Assembly: GCA_964400165.1 (NCBI GenBank)
Contig: CAYNSX010000020.1
Span: forward strand, 1 to 41,276
Origin: CAYNSX01 sp964400165
Lineage (GTDB): Bacteria > Armatimonadota > Hebobacteria > CAYNSX01
Reading direction: 5' to 3'
Length of the DNA: 41,276 nucleotides
Both the position numbers and the translations under genes were made by a program. The notes beneath the pieces were generated by a model that was not told the DNA's origin, searched no databases, and saw nothing but the letters and a program-made list of their open reading frames with translations. Within the stretch, counting starts at the first letter, position 1. Each line of letters opens with the position of its first letter. Positions 15,625-23,794 of the stretch are shown here, piece after piece.

Positions 15625-18600
15625 CTACGGCGCGATGTTCAGAGTCCGGAGCAAGAACACGGCCATCTGCGCGCGGGTGACGGCAGCGAAGGGGCGATAG
15701 GTGCCGTCGCCGAAGCCGCTCGTGACGCCCTTCGCGCGCAAGTATTCGACTAAGGGATAGATGTTGCCCAGCGAGCATGGCACATCGGTGAAGGACTCGC
15801 TGCCGCACGGCGGTGGCGTGAACGCGAAGAGGTCCGCGTCGCGCAAGTGGATGACGAGCGCGGCGTAGGCGGCTTGTGCCCCGCGGTCGAGCGTCCCGTT
15901 CGAGTTGAAGAGTCGAGAGGCGGGGACGGCAACGACGAACTTGGACACCAGATACTCGACGAAGCGGTAGGCGAAGTGGTCGCAGGGGAAATCCGTGAAC
16001 GACTCGCTGCCGCAGGCGGGCGGCGTGAAGGCCTCAAGGTCACCCTCGATGCGGTCCGCGGCGCGAGCGAGCAGCACCGCTCCTTGGGCGCGGGAGACGA
16101 ACTGGTCGGGCCGGTAGGTCCCATCGCCGAAGCCGCGCAGCAAGTCCTGGGCGAAGGCGTTTTCGATGGCGCGCACCGCCCAATGTCCGCAGGGGACATC
16201 GGTGAAGTATCCCGCGCAGAATTGATAGGCGATGGTGACGATGTCGTATTCGGTCCCGCAGCCACGCGAATAGCCGGTGACATAGAGGCGGCCTCCGAGG
16301 GGACTGGAGCGCTGGTCCGGGCCGGCGGCGAGGGCGACTGGAAAGTCCTCGCCGTGTATGGGACCGTCGTATCGCGCAAGAATAGGAACAAATACGGTGC
16401 CGACGAAGGTGGCGAAATCGTAGCCCGAGAGGGCGCCGGGCAGGACTTCCTCGCTGTAGGTGGGATAACTCCACGCCAGCACGGCGGTGCCGCCGCCAGC
16501 GACCGCGGCCCGGGCGATCGGTTCATTGAGCCGGTCCGATTCCCCCGTCGTGTGCCCCGGCACTAACTGGCGCCCATCGCGGGCATCGTAAGTGAGTGTC
16601 AGGATCGCGGGCCCCTGGTCTGCTGTTTCGCGGGCCAAGACAGACAGAGATGTCGCGCCGACGGGCATCACATCCATTGCAGGCCCGGGCGCGGCATCCT
16701 GCCCGACGAAAGTGGTGGCCCAGCGGATCGTGCCGTCCGCCGCGGCCAGGGCCGCCGTGAAAGGCCGCGGGGTAGTCGCGCTCGCGGAGCCCGCCACCAC
16801 CACCTGATCGAAGCGCGTGTCCAGGAGCAATGCGCCAAGTTGGACGTCCATACTTACCTGCCACACCGTCGACCCGTCCGTGAGATCGAGCGCCGTCACC
16901 AGGCCAAGTCCCCCTCCGCTGGCGGGGTCTGCAAGAGTGGAGATGTATGCCCGCGGCCCCTCGGGGCGCGATTGCACCTGGATATGGTTGCCGGAGAGAT
17001 CGATGGCCCACACTTCCTCGCCGGTGGAGGCGTCGAGGGCGAGCGTTCCGAGCGAACTGCGATCGCCCGTGACGATGACCTGATGGCCGTCGGGGCTCAA
17101 AGCAATGGCGGCGGCGCCGCCGTCAGTCCCGGCCCCAGCGGGCGCGGAGACGGTCTGCCACACCACTTCACCCGTCCGCGCGTCGTAGGCGATGACGACA
17201 TATACACGGACGCCAGTCTCCGACCGGAAGCGCGCGGCGACAAACAGGCGCGACCCGTCGGGGCTGACGGCCAATGCGTTGGCATTGTCGTCCTGGTGCG
17301 CGGGCCCGTCGAAGTGGGCCACCCACAATTGGCGTCCGGTGGCCGTCGAAAGCGCCAGCACCGTGCCGTCGATGTCGCGGGCGGATTCGCTGTAGCTGCG
17401 GCCGGCGATGAACAGCGTAGACCCATCCGGGCTGATGAGGGAGCTCCGAGGAATGTCCATGAACGGACCCGCACGGTTGAAGCGCGACACCCAGAGGACG
17501 CCGGTGTGGTCCACCGCCACCGTATTCCCCTCGAAAGTCAGCGTGTCCTGACAGGGCGCATCACCGACCGGCAAGGCAATGGAGAATTCAGAGGTGCCGA
17601 AATCGGGGTGTGAAAGCGTGGCGGTGACGAAATGACCGTCGAGCGCCGCGGCGGGCAGTGATACCGAAAACTCGGCGCGCCCGCTCGCGTCCGTCCGCAG
17701 CGTCGTGGTGCCGACCAGGGCTTTCCCTTCGCCGTAGCCGGAGCGGTTGGCGGAGGGGCTGGCATAGAAATCCAGCAGGAACTCCGTGTCCGTTGAACCC
17801 TGTCCTGTCCACCCGGAAACTGTGGCGGTCGCGCCTTCTTCCGAGACCTGTTGGAGTTGGGGCGGTCCGACGTGTCGGAAGCCATCAAAATTCGCCCGCT
17901 CGATGCCGAGCCAGCCATTACCGAAGAACGAGTTGCCGCGCGCGCCGACCGGCGCAAGGTCATCCATTTTGAGTCCGCCGCCCAGATTGAAGGCCACGAT
18001 GTTGCCGGGTCCAAAAACACTCAAAGGCGCCACGGTCTTGAATTCTGCCCCGTAGCCTCGATTCCCCAACGGAGAGGATCCGTCAACAGTGAGCCCGATG
18101 AGATTACCGGCGATGACCGTCTGGACCGAGGGGTCAAACAGAACGACCCTCACGCCCGTGCCGCGATTGCCCGAAATCACATTCCCCGCTCCGGGCTCTA
18201 GGCCGCCGATGATGACTGGCGATACGCTGATCAAGACGCTCACGCCGGGGGGATAGTATTCGGAATCCTTAGTCAGCCCGTTTGGGATGGCGCGCAGGCC
18301 GGAGGCATCTGTGCCGATGTAGTTGCCCTGAATAGTGACATTCCCGCCACCAAAGCACCTGACACCCGATCCGAAGTTCCCCGAAACCACGTTGCGGGCA
18401 GCTGCCACCGTGCCTCCGATCCGGAATGCGGTCGCGCCATCGGCGTCAATGCCGTTACCCCCATTTCCCCGGCCAACGGTCCCGGTGGTGTCCGTGCCGA
18501 TGAGGTTGCCGGTGATGGTGAAGTCCGACCCGCCATCGATGAGAATGCCGTTCTGTGCGAACCGGTTAATGATGAGTCCGTTCACGACGGAATCGGATGT

Positions 18601-19038
18601 CTGGAGCACGAGGCCGCTGGCGTCGGGGCCGGCGAGCGACCCGTCGAGTTCGACGACGGGCCGAGTGCGCGGCGGGCGCCGGTCGAGGGACAGGCCGTCG
18701 ATGACGATGGGGTCGGTGATGACAGGCAGTGCCGAAGTCGGGCGGATGGTGAAGGGCGGCGTGCCGGAGAACGCGAAGACGATCGTGTCGCGGCCCGGAG
18801 CGGCGTTGGCAGCGAGGATGGCCTCGCGCAGGGTGCAGTCGGCGGCGGTGCAGACGCCGTCGCCCGGGTCGGCGATGGAGTTGACGGTGTAAGTGACCCC
18901 GCCCGCGGCGCTGGCGGTGGGCAAGGGTTGCGAAGCCAGCGACCACAGCAAGAGCAGAAGGATGCCGAACGCGAAGGCCGCGCGCACGCTGAAAACGGTC
19001 CGCGCGGGCAGTTTAACCGACCGAAATCCCCCAACCAT
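15625..19038 (-). CDS. Paralogous surface protein: CSLREA, beta-helix, beta-propeller, SLH
   Basis: 1137 aa from the ATG at 19038, preceded by GGGGAGGAG. It has the same plan as its downstream neighbour: a near-identical signal peptide and CSLREA block (CTLREAILAANA), a longer beta-helix with parallel-helix repeats (ITGNLIGTDTTG, IQGNYIGTDASG, about 165-360), a propeller with blades such as VSPDGSRLFVAA and TALDLTDGSTVWQ, and three SLH units. The middle SLH unit is degenerate (DRGAQAAYAALVIHL in place of the TRAQMA motif). Each SLH unit begins with a CGxESFTDxPC-like cysteine pair that could form a disulfide. The first 300 bp align closely with the neighbour, which shows tandem duplication; the helix and propeller have diverged. 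Confidence 0.88.
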   Translation of the reverse strand: MVGGFRSVKLPARTVFSVRAAFAFGILLLLLWSLASQPLPTASAAGGVTYTVNSIADPGDGVCTAADCTLREAILAANAAPGRDTIVFAFSGTPPFTIRPTSALPVITDPIVIDGLSLDRRPPRTRPVVELDGSLAGPDASGLVLQTSDSVVNGLIINRFAQNGILIDGGSDFTITGNLIGTDTTGTVGRGNGGNGIDADGATAFRIGGTVAAARNVVSGNFGSGVRCFGGGNVTIQGNYIGTDASGLRAIPNGLTKDSEYYPPGVSVLISVSPVIIGGLEPGAGNVISGNRGTGVRVVLFDPSVQTVIAGNLIGLTVDGSSPLGNRGYGAEFKTVAPLSVFGPGNIVAFNLGGGLKMDDLAPVGARGNSFFGNGWLGIERANFDGFRHVGPPQLQQVSEEGATATVSGWTGQGSTDTEFLLDFYASPSANRSGYGEGKALVGTTTLRTDASGRAEFSVSLPAAALDGHFVTATLSHPDFGTSEFSIALPVGDAPCQDTLTFEGNTVAVDHTGVLWVSRFNRAGPFMDIPRSSLISPDGSTLFIAGRSYSESARDIDGTVLALSTATGRQLWVAHFDGPAHQDDNANALAVSPDGSRLFVAARFRSETGVRVYVVIAYDARTGEVVWQTVSAPAGAGTDGGAAAIALSPDGHQVIVTGDRSSLGTLALDASTGEEVWAIDLSGNHIQVQSRPEGPRAYISTLADPASGGGLGLVTALDLTDGSTVWQVSMDVQLGALLLDTRFDQVVVAGSASATTPRPFTAALAAADGTIRWATTFVGQDAAPGPAMDVMPVGATSLSVLARETADQGPAILTLTYDARDGRQLVPGHTTGESDRLNEPIARAAVAGGGTAVLAWSYPTYSEEVLPGALSGYDFATFVGTVFVPILARYDGPIHGEDFPVALAAGPDQRSSPLGGRLYVTGYSRGCGTEYDIVTIAYQFCAGYFTDVPCGHWAVRAIENAFAQDLLRGFGDGTYRPDQFVSRAQGAVLLARAADRIEGDLEAFTPPACGSESFTDFPCDHFAYRFVEYLVSKFVVAVPASRLFNSNGTLDRGAQAAYAALVIHLRDADLFAFTPPPCGSESFTDVPCSLGNIYPLVEYLRAKGVTSGFGDGTYRPFAAVTRAQMAVFLLRTLNIAP

Positions 19039-19072
19039 CAGCCGCTCCTCCCCAATATCAAGCGCTGCATCG

Positions 19073-19078
19073 AGTGTA
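19073..19078 (-). promoter_or_regulatory. Possible -10 box of the second SLH gene
   Basis: TACACT on the minus strand, 34 bp before the ATG at 19038, in the same context as the box upstream of the other paralog. Conservation after duplication is the main support; no strong -35 is seen. Confidence 0.35.
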
Positions 19079-19119
19079 CCCCTTCGGGTGGGGGATAAAG
19101 CGCGGAAGGCGAGGGCAAA

Positions 19120-19145
19120 GGAAAAGAGGAAAAGAGGAAAAGAGG
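19120..19145. repeat. Tandem GAAAAGAG array
   Basis: Three copies of an 8-bp unit (GAAAAGAG) form a direct array upstream of the second SLH gene. It is related to the GAGGAAAC arrays near 12240, 15490 and 35735. Confidence 0.6.
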
Positions 19146-19208
19146 ACAACCGAAAGACTGAACTGCTCTTTCATTCTTCCTCTCAACCACTTTTCCGGCA
19201 ACCGGCAG

Positions 19209-19284
19209 TGGTGCGCGTGGCAGGACTCGAACCTGCGACCTTCAGGTCCGCAACCTGACGCTCTATCCGCTGAGCTACACGCGC
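19209..19284 (-). tRNA. tRNA-Arg (anticodon GCG)
   Basis: A complete cloverleaf on the minus strand with a 7-bp acceptor stem (GCGCGTG/CACGCGC). The anticodon loop TTGCGGA gives the anticodon GCG, reading CGC/CGT. The T loop is TTCGAGT, and a genomic CCA occupies 19209-19211. Confidence 0.95.
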
Positions 19285-19297
19285 ACCCGGATATCAC

Positions 19298-19390
19298 TGG
19301 CGGAGAGGGCGGGATTCGAACCCGCGTCCCACTTTTAGGGCGGGAAACCGCTTAGCAGGCGGCTGCCTTCGACCACTCGGCCACCTCTCC
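19298..19390 (-). tRNA. tRNA-Ser (anticodon GCT)
   Basis: A class II tRNA with a long variable arm. The acceptor stem is GGAGAGG/CCTCTCC, the anticodon loop is CTGCTAA (GCT, reading AGC/AGT), the T loop is TTCGAAT, and a CCA is encoded at 19298-19300. It lies 13 bases from tRNA-Arg, so the two are probably cotranscribed. Confidence 0.95.
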
Positions 19391-19432
19391 GGTGCGGCGA
19401 TGATACCAGAGGGCTGCGGATTGGCCGAAGGG

Positions 19433-19828
19433 CTAGGCGGCGCCGGATTCGAGGGTGAGCAGGCGCTTGACGGCGTCTTCGAGGTCGCCGGCGTTCAGCG
19501 GCTTGGTGAGGATGAAGTTGATGCCGAGGTCCCACGCCTGCGCGACTTCGTCGCTGCTTTCATCGGCTGTGATGCCGACGATGGGTGTGCCCTCGGTGCT
19601 GCGGTTGGTGCGCAGCATCGAAATCAAGTCGAGCGGGTCGATGGGCGCGTCGAGGTCCACCAGAATCAGTTCGGCGCGCCAGTATTCGGCTTCGAGGGGG
19701 GCGGAGCGGGGGTCGTCGAGGACGCGGGCCCGGTGCCGCATGCTCTGCAGATCGGCTTCCAGCAGGCGGACGAGGCACTCTTCCTGTGCCAGGACCAGAA
19801 TCCGTGCCATGCTTTGACCCCGTGCCAT
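19433..19828 (-). CDS. Stand-alone CheY-like receiver domain protein
   Basis: 131 aa, or 125 aa if the second ATG at 19810 is used. A single receiver fold without an output domain. ELILVDLDAP places the phospho-acceptor at Asp58, followed by the conserved Thr87 (VGITADES) and Lys109 (LTKPL). The acidic pocket after the first strand is altered: LVLAQEE in place of the usual pair of aspartates. Single-domain receivers usually carry phosphate between partners or act in chemotaxis or motility. No histidine kinase is nearby. TAGAAT five bases before the 19828 ATG favours that start as a leaderless message; neither start has a Shine-Dalgarno sequence. Confidence 0.8.
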   Translation of the reverse strand: MARGQSMARILVLAQEECLVRLLEADLQSMRHRARVLDDPRSAPLEAEYWRAELILVDLDAPIDPLDLISMLRTNRSTEGTPIVGITADESSDEVAQAWDLGINFILTKPLNAGDLEDAVKRLLTLESGAA

Positions 19829-19833
19829 GAGGG

Positions 19834-19839
19834 ATTCTA
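19834..19839 (-). promoter_or_regulatory. -10 box of the receiver-domain gene
   Basis: TAGAAT on the minus strand, with ATAACA 16 bp further upstream as a possible -35. The box ends five bases before the ATG at 19828, so the message would have almost no leader. Confidence 0.4.
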
Positions 19840-19859
19840 CCATAGGCCGGGCGCTTGTT

Positions 19860-20195
19860 ATGGGAGGGGTTCCATCCTCACCCCCCTGACCCCCTCTCCA
19901 ACGAGTGGAGAGGGGGTTAAGGAAGGGGCATTCGGGGGGCAGGCACTGTGCCTGCCAGGGAGCCATCGAATCGACAGTTACCGAAGGCGTCCCGCCTGTT
20001 CAGTTGGGTTGAAGTCCTCGACGAATTCACTGCACAGGCCGGAGGCCTGCGGTGACTTCGTACTGAAAACTACGCCGGCGTTTTACGGATGAGGAGGCGG
20101 TCCAGGGGAAGCCCTCACCCGCCCTGCTTCGCCCAAGACTGCGTGGCTACGCAGGGCACCCTCTCCCTGAAGAGGAGAGGGACAACGCATCAGCC
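19860..20195. repeat. Repeat cluster without genes
   Basis: About 400 bases between the receiver gene and surE hold no convincing gene. Visible are CCCCCTCTCC...GGAGAGGGGG (about 19891-19916), GGCAGGCACTGTGCCTGCC (about 19940-19958), GCCGGAGGCCTGCGG near 20038-20052, and CCCTCTCCCTGAAGAGGAGAGGG (about 20159-20181). The last one lies just beyond the surE stop and may end that operon. Confidence 0.65.
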
Positions 20196-20212
20196 GAGTG
20201 CGGGAGCGAGAC

Positions 20213-20995
20213 TCACGCCGAGGTCTTGCGTGTGAGCAGTTGATCCAAATTCCAGGACTGCATCGCGGCGCGCAGGGCGTGGTGGGTGAGGTCGAGGTGG
20301 ACGGGGGTGATGGAGACGCGGCGCTGGGCGACGGCAAAGGCATCGGAACCGGCGGACTGCTCGCCCTCGCTGATGCCGCCGCCGACCCAGTAGTAGGCGT
20401 AGCCGCGCGGGTCGACGCGCCGCTCGAGTTCGCCCTGATAGCGGCGGGCGCTCTTGTGGGTGACTTCGATGCCCTGTAACTCGTCTTCGGGGCAGTCGGG
20501 GAAGTTGACATTGAGGAAGGTGTCGGGCGGCAGTCCGCGCTCGAGGACGATGCGCGCCAGCGCCGCGGTCAGGCGCGCGGCCGGGGCGAAATCGCGCACC
20601 GGCTTGCCGGCGACGGAGAGGGCCAGCGCCGGCACGCCGAGCAGGCACGACTCCATCGCGGCCGAGACGGTGCCGGAATAGGTGATGTCTTCGCCGAGGT
20701 TAGGGCCGTCGTTGATGCCGGAGAGGACGAGGTCGGGCGGGCCGCCGAACTCGGCGTGGCAGCCGACGATGACGCAATCGGCGGGCGTGCCGTTGGTGGC
20801 GAGGGCGGGCGCGCCGTTGGCCAGCGTCACCGGGTGGACGCGGAGCGGCTTGTGGAGCGTGACGGCGTGACTGGCGCCGCTGCGCGAGCGGTCGGGAGCG
20901 ACGACGGTGACCGCACCCAGCGCCGCGGCGGCCTCCTGCAACGCGAGCAGGCCGGGGGCGAAGACGCCGTCGTCATTGGTCAGGAGGAGTTTCAT
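20213..20995 (-). CDS. surE: 5'/3'-nucleotidase SurE
   Basis: 260 aa. It dephosphorylates nucleoside 5'- and 3'-monophosphates and short polyphosphates, and in many bacteria is linked to stationary-phase survival. The N-terminal motif MKLLLTNDDG supplies metal ligands Asp8 and Asp9. DRSRSGASHAVTL contains the conserved Ser, and SGINDGPNLGEDITYSGTV holds the third metal ligand Asn and the substrate loop. Length and motif order are standard. Its start overlaps the 3' end of the MFS gene by 23 bases, so it should be translated from the same message. Confidence 0.95.
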   Translation of the reverse strand: MKLLLTNDDGVFAPGLLALQEAAAALGAVTVVAPDRSRSGASHAVTLHKPLRVHPVTLANGAPALATNGTPADCVIVGCHAEFGGPPDLVLSGINDGPNLGEDITYSGTVSAAMESCLLGVPALALSVAGKPVRDFAPAARLTAALARIVLERGLPPDTFLNVNFPDCPEDELQGIEVTHKSARRYQGELERRVDPRGYAYYWVGGGISEGEQSAGSDAFAVAQRRVSITPVHLDLTHHALRAAMQSWNLDQLLTRKTSA

Positions 20996-22271
20996 GCCGC
21001 CAATCCCGACGCTTCGCCGCCACCGCCATCACCCCTGTTCCGATCAGGCACCCGACCGCCAGCACCGCGAACAAAATGCGCAGACTGACATCGGCGCCGA
21101 GGCCGATCCCCATGCCGACGCCATAGAGTGAAACGCCGGCGAAGTTCGCCGTCAGCCCGCGCACGCCGACGAGTGTGAAGTGCAGCGCGGTGTAGCGCGA
21201 CATCCCCTCGGCGCCGCCGCGGTCGGCGGCGGCGTTGATCCAGCCGAGTTCGATGGCGGGGATGGAAAGCCCCCACAGGACGCCGGAGAGCAGCAGCAAC
21301 TCGACGCGCGTCGTGCCCGAGTAGACCAGGATGGCGAGCGCCATCAGAATGAAACTGATGACCGCGGCGCGGTAGGGGCCGCGGAAGTCGATGTAGCGCC
21401 CCCACGCGTAATAAGCGAGGCCGCACACGCCGTTACTCGACGCGGAGAGGATGCCGACCCAGAGCGGCGTGATGCGCAGGACATCCACCTGGAAGAGCGG
21501 CTTGAGCGGTTCGGAGGCGATGTTGGCGAAGCCGAAGATCATGAAGGCGATGGAGAAGGTGCGGAAGACCGCGTCGCTGCGGAGGATGCGCACCATTTCC
21601 GCGTAACCGAGGCCGCGGCGGGCGGGGACCGTCGACGGCTCGGGCACCCGCACCCGGATGCGCGAAAAGAGGACGGTCGCCCACAGTCCGATAACGACCG
21701 AGCCGGCGAACACCCAGCGGAAGCCGACGAGTTCAATCAGGTAGCCGCCGGCCATCGCTCCGACGACGACGCCCGCCAATGCGACGGCGCGCGTCATCGC
21801 CACCAACACGGCGCGTTGCCCGGCGGGATAGACCTGCTGCACGATGGTGGCGTAGGCGGGCAGCGTAAGGGCCCCGATGGTGTAGTGCAGTCCAATCAGC
21901 GTGACGAAGACCGTCGCGTTCGGCACCAACGCCGCGGGCACCACCAACAGCCGCGAGGCGATATTGAGCCAGACCACGATCGGCACCGGCCGGCGCCCGA
22001 CGCCGAATTCGGCGATAGGCGCGGCGAGAAACATGCCGATGAACGGCAGCGTCATCAGCAGACCGATATCGAAGGCGGAGGCGTGCAGCGTGTCGCGGGC
22101 GATGATGGGGGCGAAGGGCTGATAGAGGCCGGCGAAGATGCCCGACCACCAACTGGACTGCACATCCCAGACGAACGCCTGGCGGGCGCGGAAGGGGACA
22201 TAGCGTCCCACCAGCGCGCCGGCGAGCGGCCGCAGTCCGCGGCGGCGGCCGGGCGGGGTCGGAAGGGACAC
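20973..22271 (-). CDS. MFS transporter
   Basis: 432 aa from the GTG at 22271, four bases after the aminotransferase stop; a longer reading upstream would run into that gene and lacks transporter character. About twelve hydrophobic helices are seen, including a loop with APIAEFGVGRRPVPIVVWL after helix 2, the place of the MFS signature, and a basic central loop (RIRVRVPEPSTVPARRG). No substrate-specific motif is recognised. Its place between an aminotransferase and surE does not settle whether it exports or imports a metabolite. Confidence 0.82.
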   Translation of the reverse strand: MSLPTPPGRRRGLRPLAGALVGRYVPFRARQAFVWDVQSSWWSGIFAGLYQPFAPIIARDTLHASAFDIGLLMTLPFIGMFLAAPIAEFGVGRRPVPIVVWLNIASRLLVVPAALVPNATVFVTLIGLHYTIGALTLPAYATIVQQVYPAGQRAVLVAMTRAVALAGVVVGAMAGGYLIELVGFRWVFAGSVVIGLWATVLFSRIRVRVPEPSTVPARRGLGYAEMVRILRSDAVFRTFSIAFMIFGFANIASEPLKPLFQVDVLRITPLWVGILSASSNGVCGLAYYAWGRYIDFRGPYRAAVISFILMALAILVYSGTTRVELLLLSGVLWGLSIPAIELGWINAAADRGGAEGMSRYTALHFTLVGVRGLTANFAGVSLYGVGMGIGLGADVSLRILFAVLAVGCLIGTGVMAVAAKRRDWRHETPPDQ

Positions 22272-22275
22272 GAGT

Positions 22276-23418
22276 CTAGGGGGCGGGCGCGGAGAGCGCC
22301 GCGTCCACCGCGGTGGCGCCGGCGCTGGGGTCGCAGTCCCAGCCGAGGTCGGAGAGTCCGCGGCCGAGGCGCGCCAGCGCCTCGGCATAGTCGCCGTCGG
22401 GCGTCAGGCCGAGGTGGCCGATGCGGAAGATGGCGTCGGCGAGGTGGTCCTGCCCGCCGGCGAGCGTGAGCGCATAGCGCTCGCGCAGGTGCGCCAGCAA
22501 GCGCTTCACCGGAATGGACTGCGGCGCGCGCACCGCGGTGACGGCGGGGCTGTAGTGACTGCGGGCGAACAGGTCGAGGTGCAGCGCCCGCACGCCGTCG
22601 CGCACCGCGGCGGCACGGGCGGCGTGGCGGCGGAAGAGCGACTCGAGGCCGATGACCTGCAGTTCATCGAGCGACGCCTGCAGCGCATAGAACTGCGGGA
22701 TGGCGGGTGTGAACGGCGTCTGCCCCTTGGCGGCGAAGTCGCGCGCCGGCGCCAGGTCGAGCGCGAAGCGCGGCATCTTCGCCGTCGTGCCCGAGACCGC
22801 GGCGCGCTCGCTCAACGCGATGAACGACAGCCCGGGTGGGATCGAGAAGGCCTTCTGGCTCGAGGCGACGCAGACATCGATGCCCCAGGCGTCCATCGGC
22901 AGGTCGGCGACGAGCGCGCCGCTGATGGCATCCACGAGTACCAGTGCGTCATGCCCTTGCGCCAGCGTCGCCAGGTCGTGCATGACGCCCGTCGAGGTTT
23001 CGTTGAAAGTGGTGAGCACGGCCCGGTAGGGCTGCGACCGCAAGCGGGCGTGTACGGCATCGAGGTCAATCGCCTCGCCCCAGGGGAAGCCGAGGATTTC
23101 CACGGCGGCGCCGAAACGCTGGGCGATGTGGCCGAAGCGGTCGCCGAACGAGCCCGCCGACACCGCCAGGACGCGGTCGCCGGGCGACAGGGTGTTGACG
23201 ATGGCGGCTTCCATCGCCGAAGTGCCGGAGCCGGTGAGGATGAAGACCTCGTTCCGTGTCTGGAACGCCCAGCGCAGGCCGGCGACGCACGCCCGCAGGA
23301 TCGCGGCGAACTCCGGCCCGCGGTGGTCGATCATCGGCCGCGCCATCGCCTCGGCGAAGGTGGGCGTGACGGGCGTGGGCCCGGGGATGAGCAGCAGGTC
23401 GCGGTCGGCCTCGGTCAT
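22276..23418 (-). CDS. Class V aminotransferase (serine/alanine-glyoxylate type)
   Basis: 380 aa. It is a PLP enzyme of the alanine-glyoxylate/serine-glyoxylate aminotransferase group. LLLIPGPTPVTP (8-19) is the characteristic N-terminal substrate loop, GSGTSAMEA (63-71) binds the cofactor phosphate, and LVDAISGA (161-168) contains the PLP-ring aspartate. SSQKAFSIPPGLSF (186-199) carries the Schiff-base Lys189. The protein could transfer amino groups between serine or alanine and glyoxylate or pyruvate; some relatives act on phosphoserine or ureidoglycine, and the sequence does not separate these. First gene of an operon with the MFS transporter and surE. No Shine-Dalgarno sequence precedes the ATG. 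Confidence 0.88.
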   Translation of the reverse strand: MTEADRDLLLIPGPTPVTPTFAEAMARPMIDHRGPEFAAILRACVAGLRWAFQTRNEVFILTGSGTSAMEAAIVNTLSPGDRVLAVSAGSFGDRFGHIAQRFGAAVEILGFPWGEAIDLDAVHARLRSQPYRAVLTTFNETSTGVMHDLATLAQGHDALVLVDAISGALVADLPMDAWGIDVCVASSQKAFSIPPGLSFIALSERAAVSGTTAKMPRFALDLAPARDFAAKGQTPFTPAIPQFYALQASLDELQVIGLESLFRRHAARAAAVRDGVRALHLDLFARSHYSPAVTAVRAPQSIPVKRLLAHLRERYALTLAGGQDHLADAIFRIGHLGLTPDGDYAEALARLGRGLSDLGWDCDPSAGATAVDAALSAPAP

Positions 23419-23496
23419 TCGTGTCACCGGACAAGGAATTGGGCGTCGCGCGACGCGCCGCGCGGACAAACTGACGCGGCGCATCGGTGTGGGCAT

Positions 23497-23502
23497 TATA
23501 AT
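23497..23502 (+). promoter_or_regulatory. -10 box (TATAAT), leaderless-type spacing
   Basis: A perfect TATAAT ends seven bases before the ATG at 23510. The best -35 match (CTGACG at 23471-23476) is 20 bp away, so the promoter may rely mainly on the -10. It would drive the zinc-ribbon/ABC exporter operon, divergent from the aminotransferase operon. Confidence 0.5.
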
Positions 23503-23509
23503 GCGTCGG

Positions 23510-23794
23510 ATGGGAGCGACCGCGATGACCGAGACGCACGCCGAGTTGTGGCAGACACTCTTCTCCGACGCCAAGGTGGAAAAACTGACTCGGCGTCACT
23601 CCTGCGCTGTCTGCGGGCGGGACCTGGAGTTCGTCTGCTACCGCGCGCAAGGGCAGCAACTCGGCGGGTGGCAAGCCCAGAACGGACGCATGCTGGCGGT
23701 CGGCTCCTACGAATCCCGCGCCTTCTGCAACCACCACCTCGCCGAGGCGGCGGCGCAGTCCTACCCCGAATGTCTGTCACCGAACAGCAATTGA
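23510..23794 (+). CDS. Small zinc-ribbon-like protein
   Basis: 94 aa from the ATG at 23510, seven bases after TATAAT; the ATG at 23525 (89 aa) with GGGAG upstream is an alternative. Cysteines are arranged as CAVC (Cys32, Cys35), Cys43, and Cys73 followed by His75-His76, a plausible single zinc site. There is no signal peptide or membrane helix, so it is cytoplasmic. The last 25 bases overlap the ABC ATPase gene, so the two are likely coupled. I do not recognise the family. It could be a regulator or accessory subunit of the exporter. Confidence 0.65.
   Translation: MGATAMTETHAELWQTLFSDAKVEKLTRRHSCAVCGRDLEFVCYRAQGQQLGGWQAQNGRMLAVGSYESRAFCNHHLAEAAAQSYPECLSPNSN

Noticed and set aside
12500..18900. 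Long plus-strand open frames opposite the SLH genes
   Set aside because: They mirror GC-rich codons of the minus-strand genes, lack ribosome sites and show no domain; the minus-strand proteins have clear signal peptides and SLH motifs.
23126..23509. Longer upstream start for the zinc-ribbon protein
   Set aside because: The extension lies opposite the aminotransferase gene and upstream of the TATAAT box, so it would not be transcribed from that promoter.
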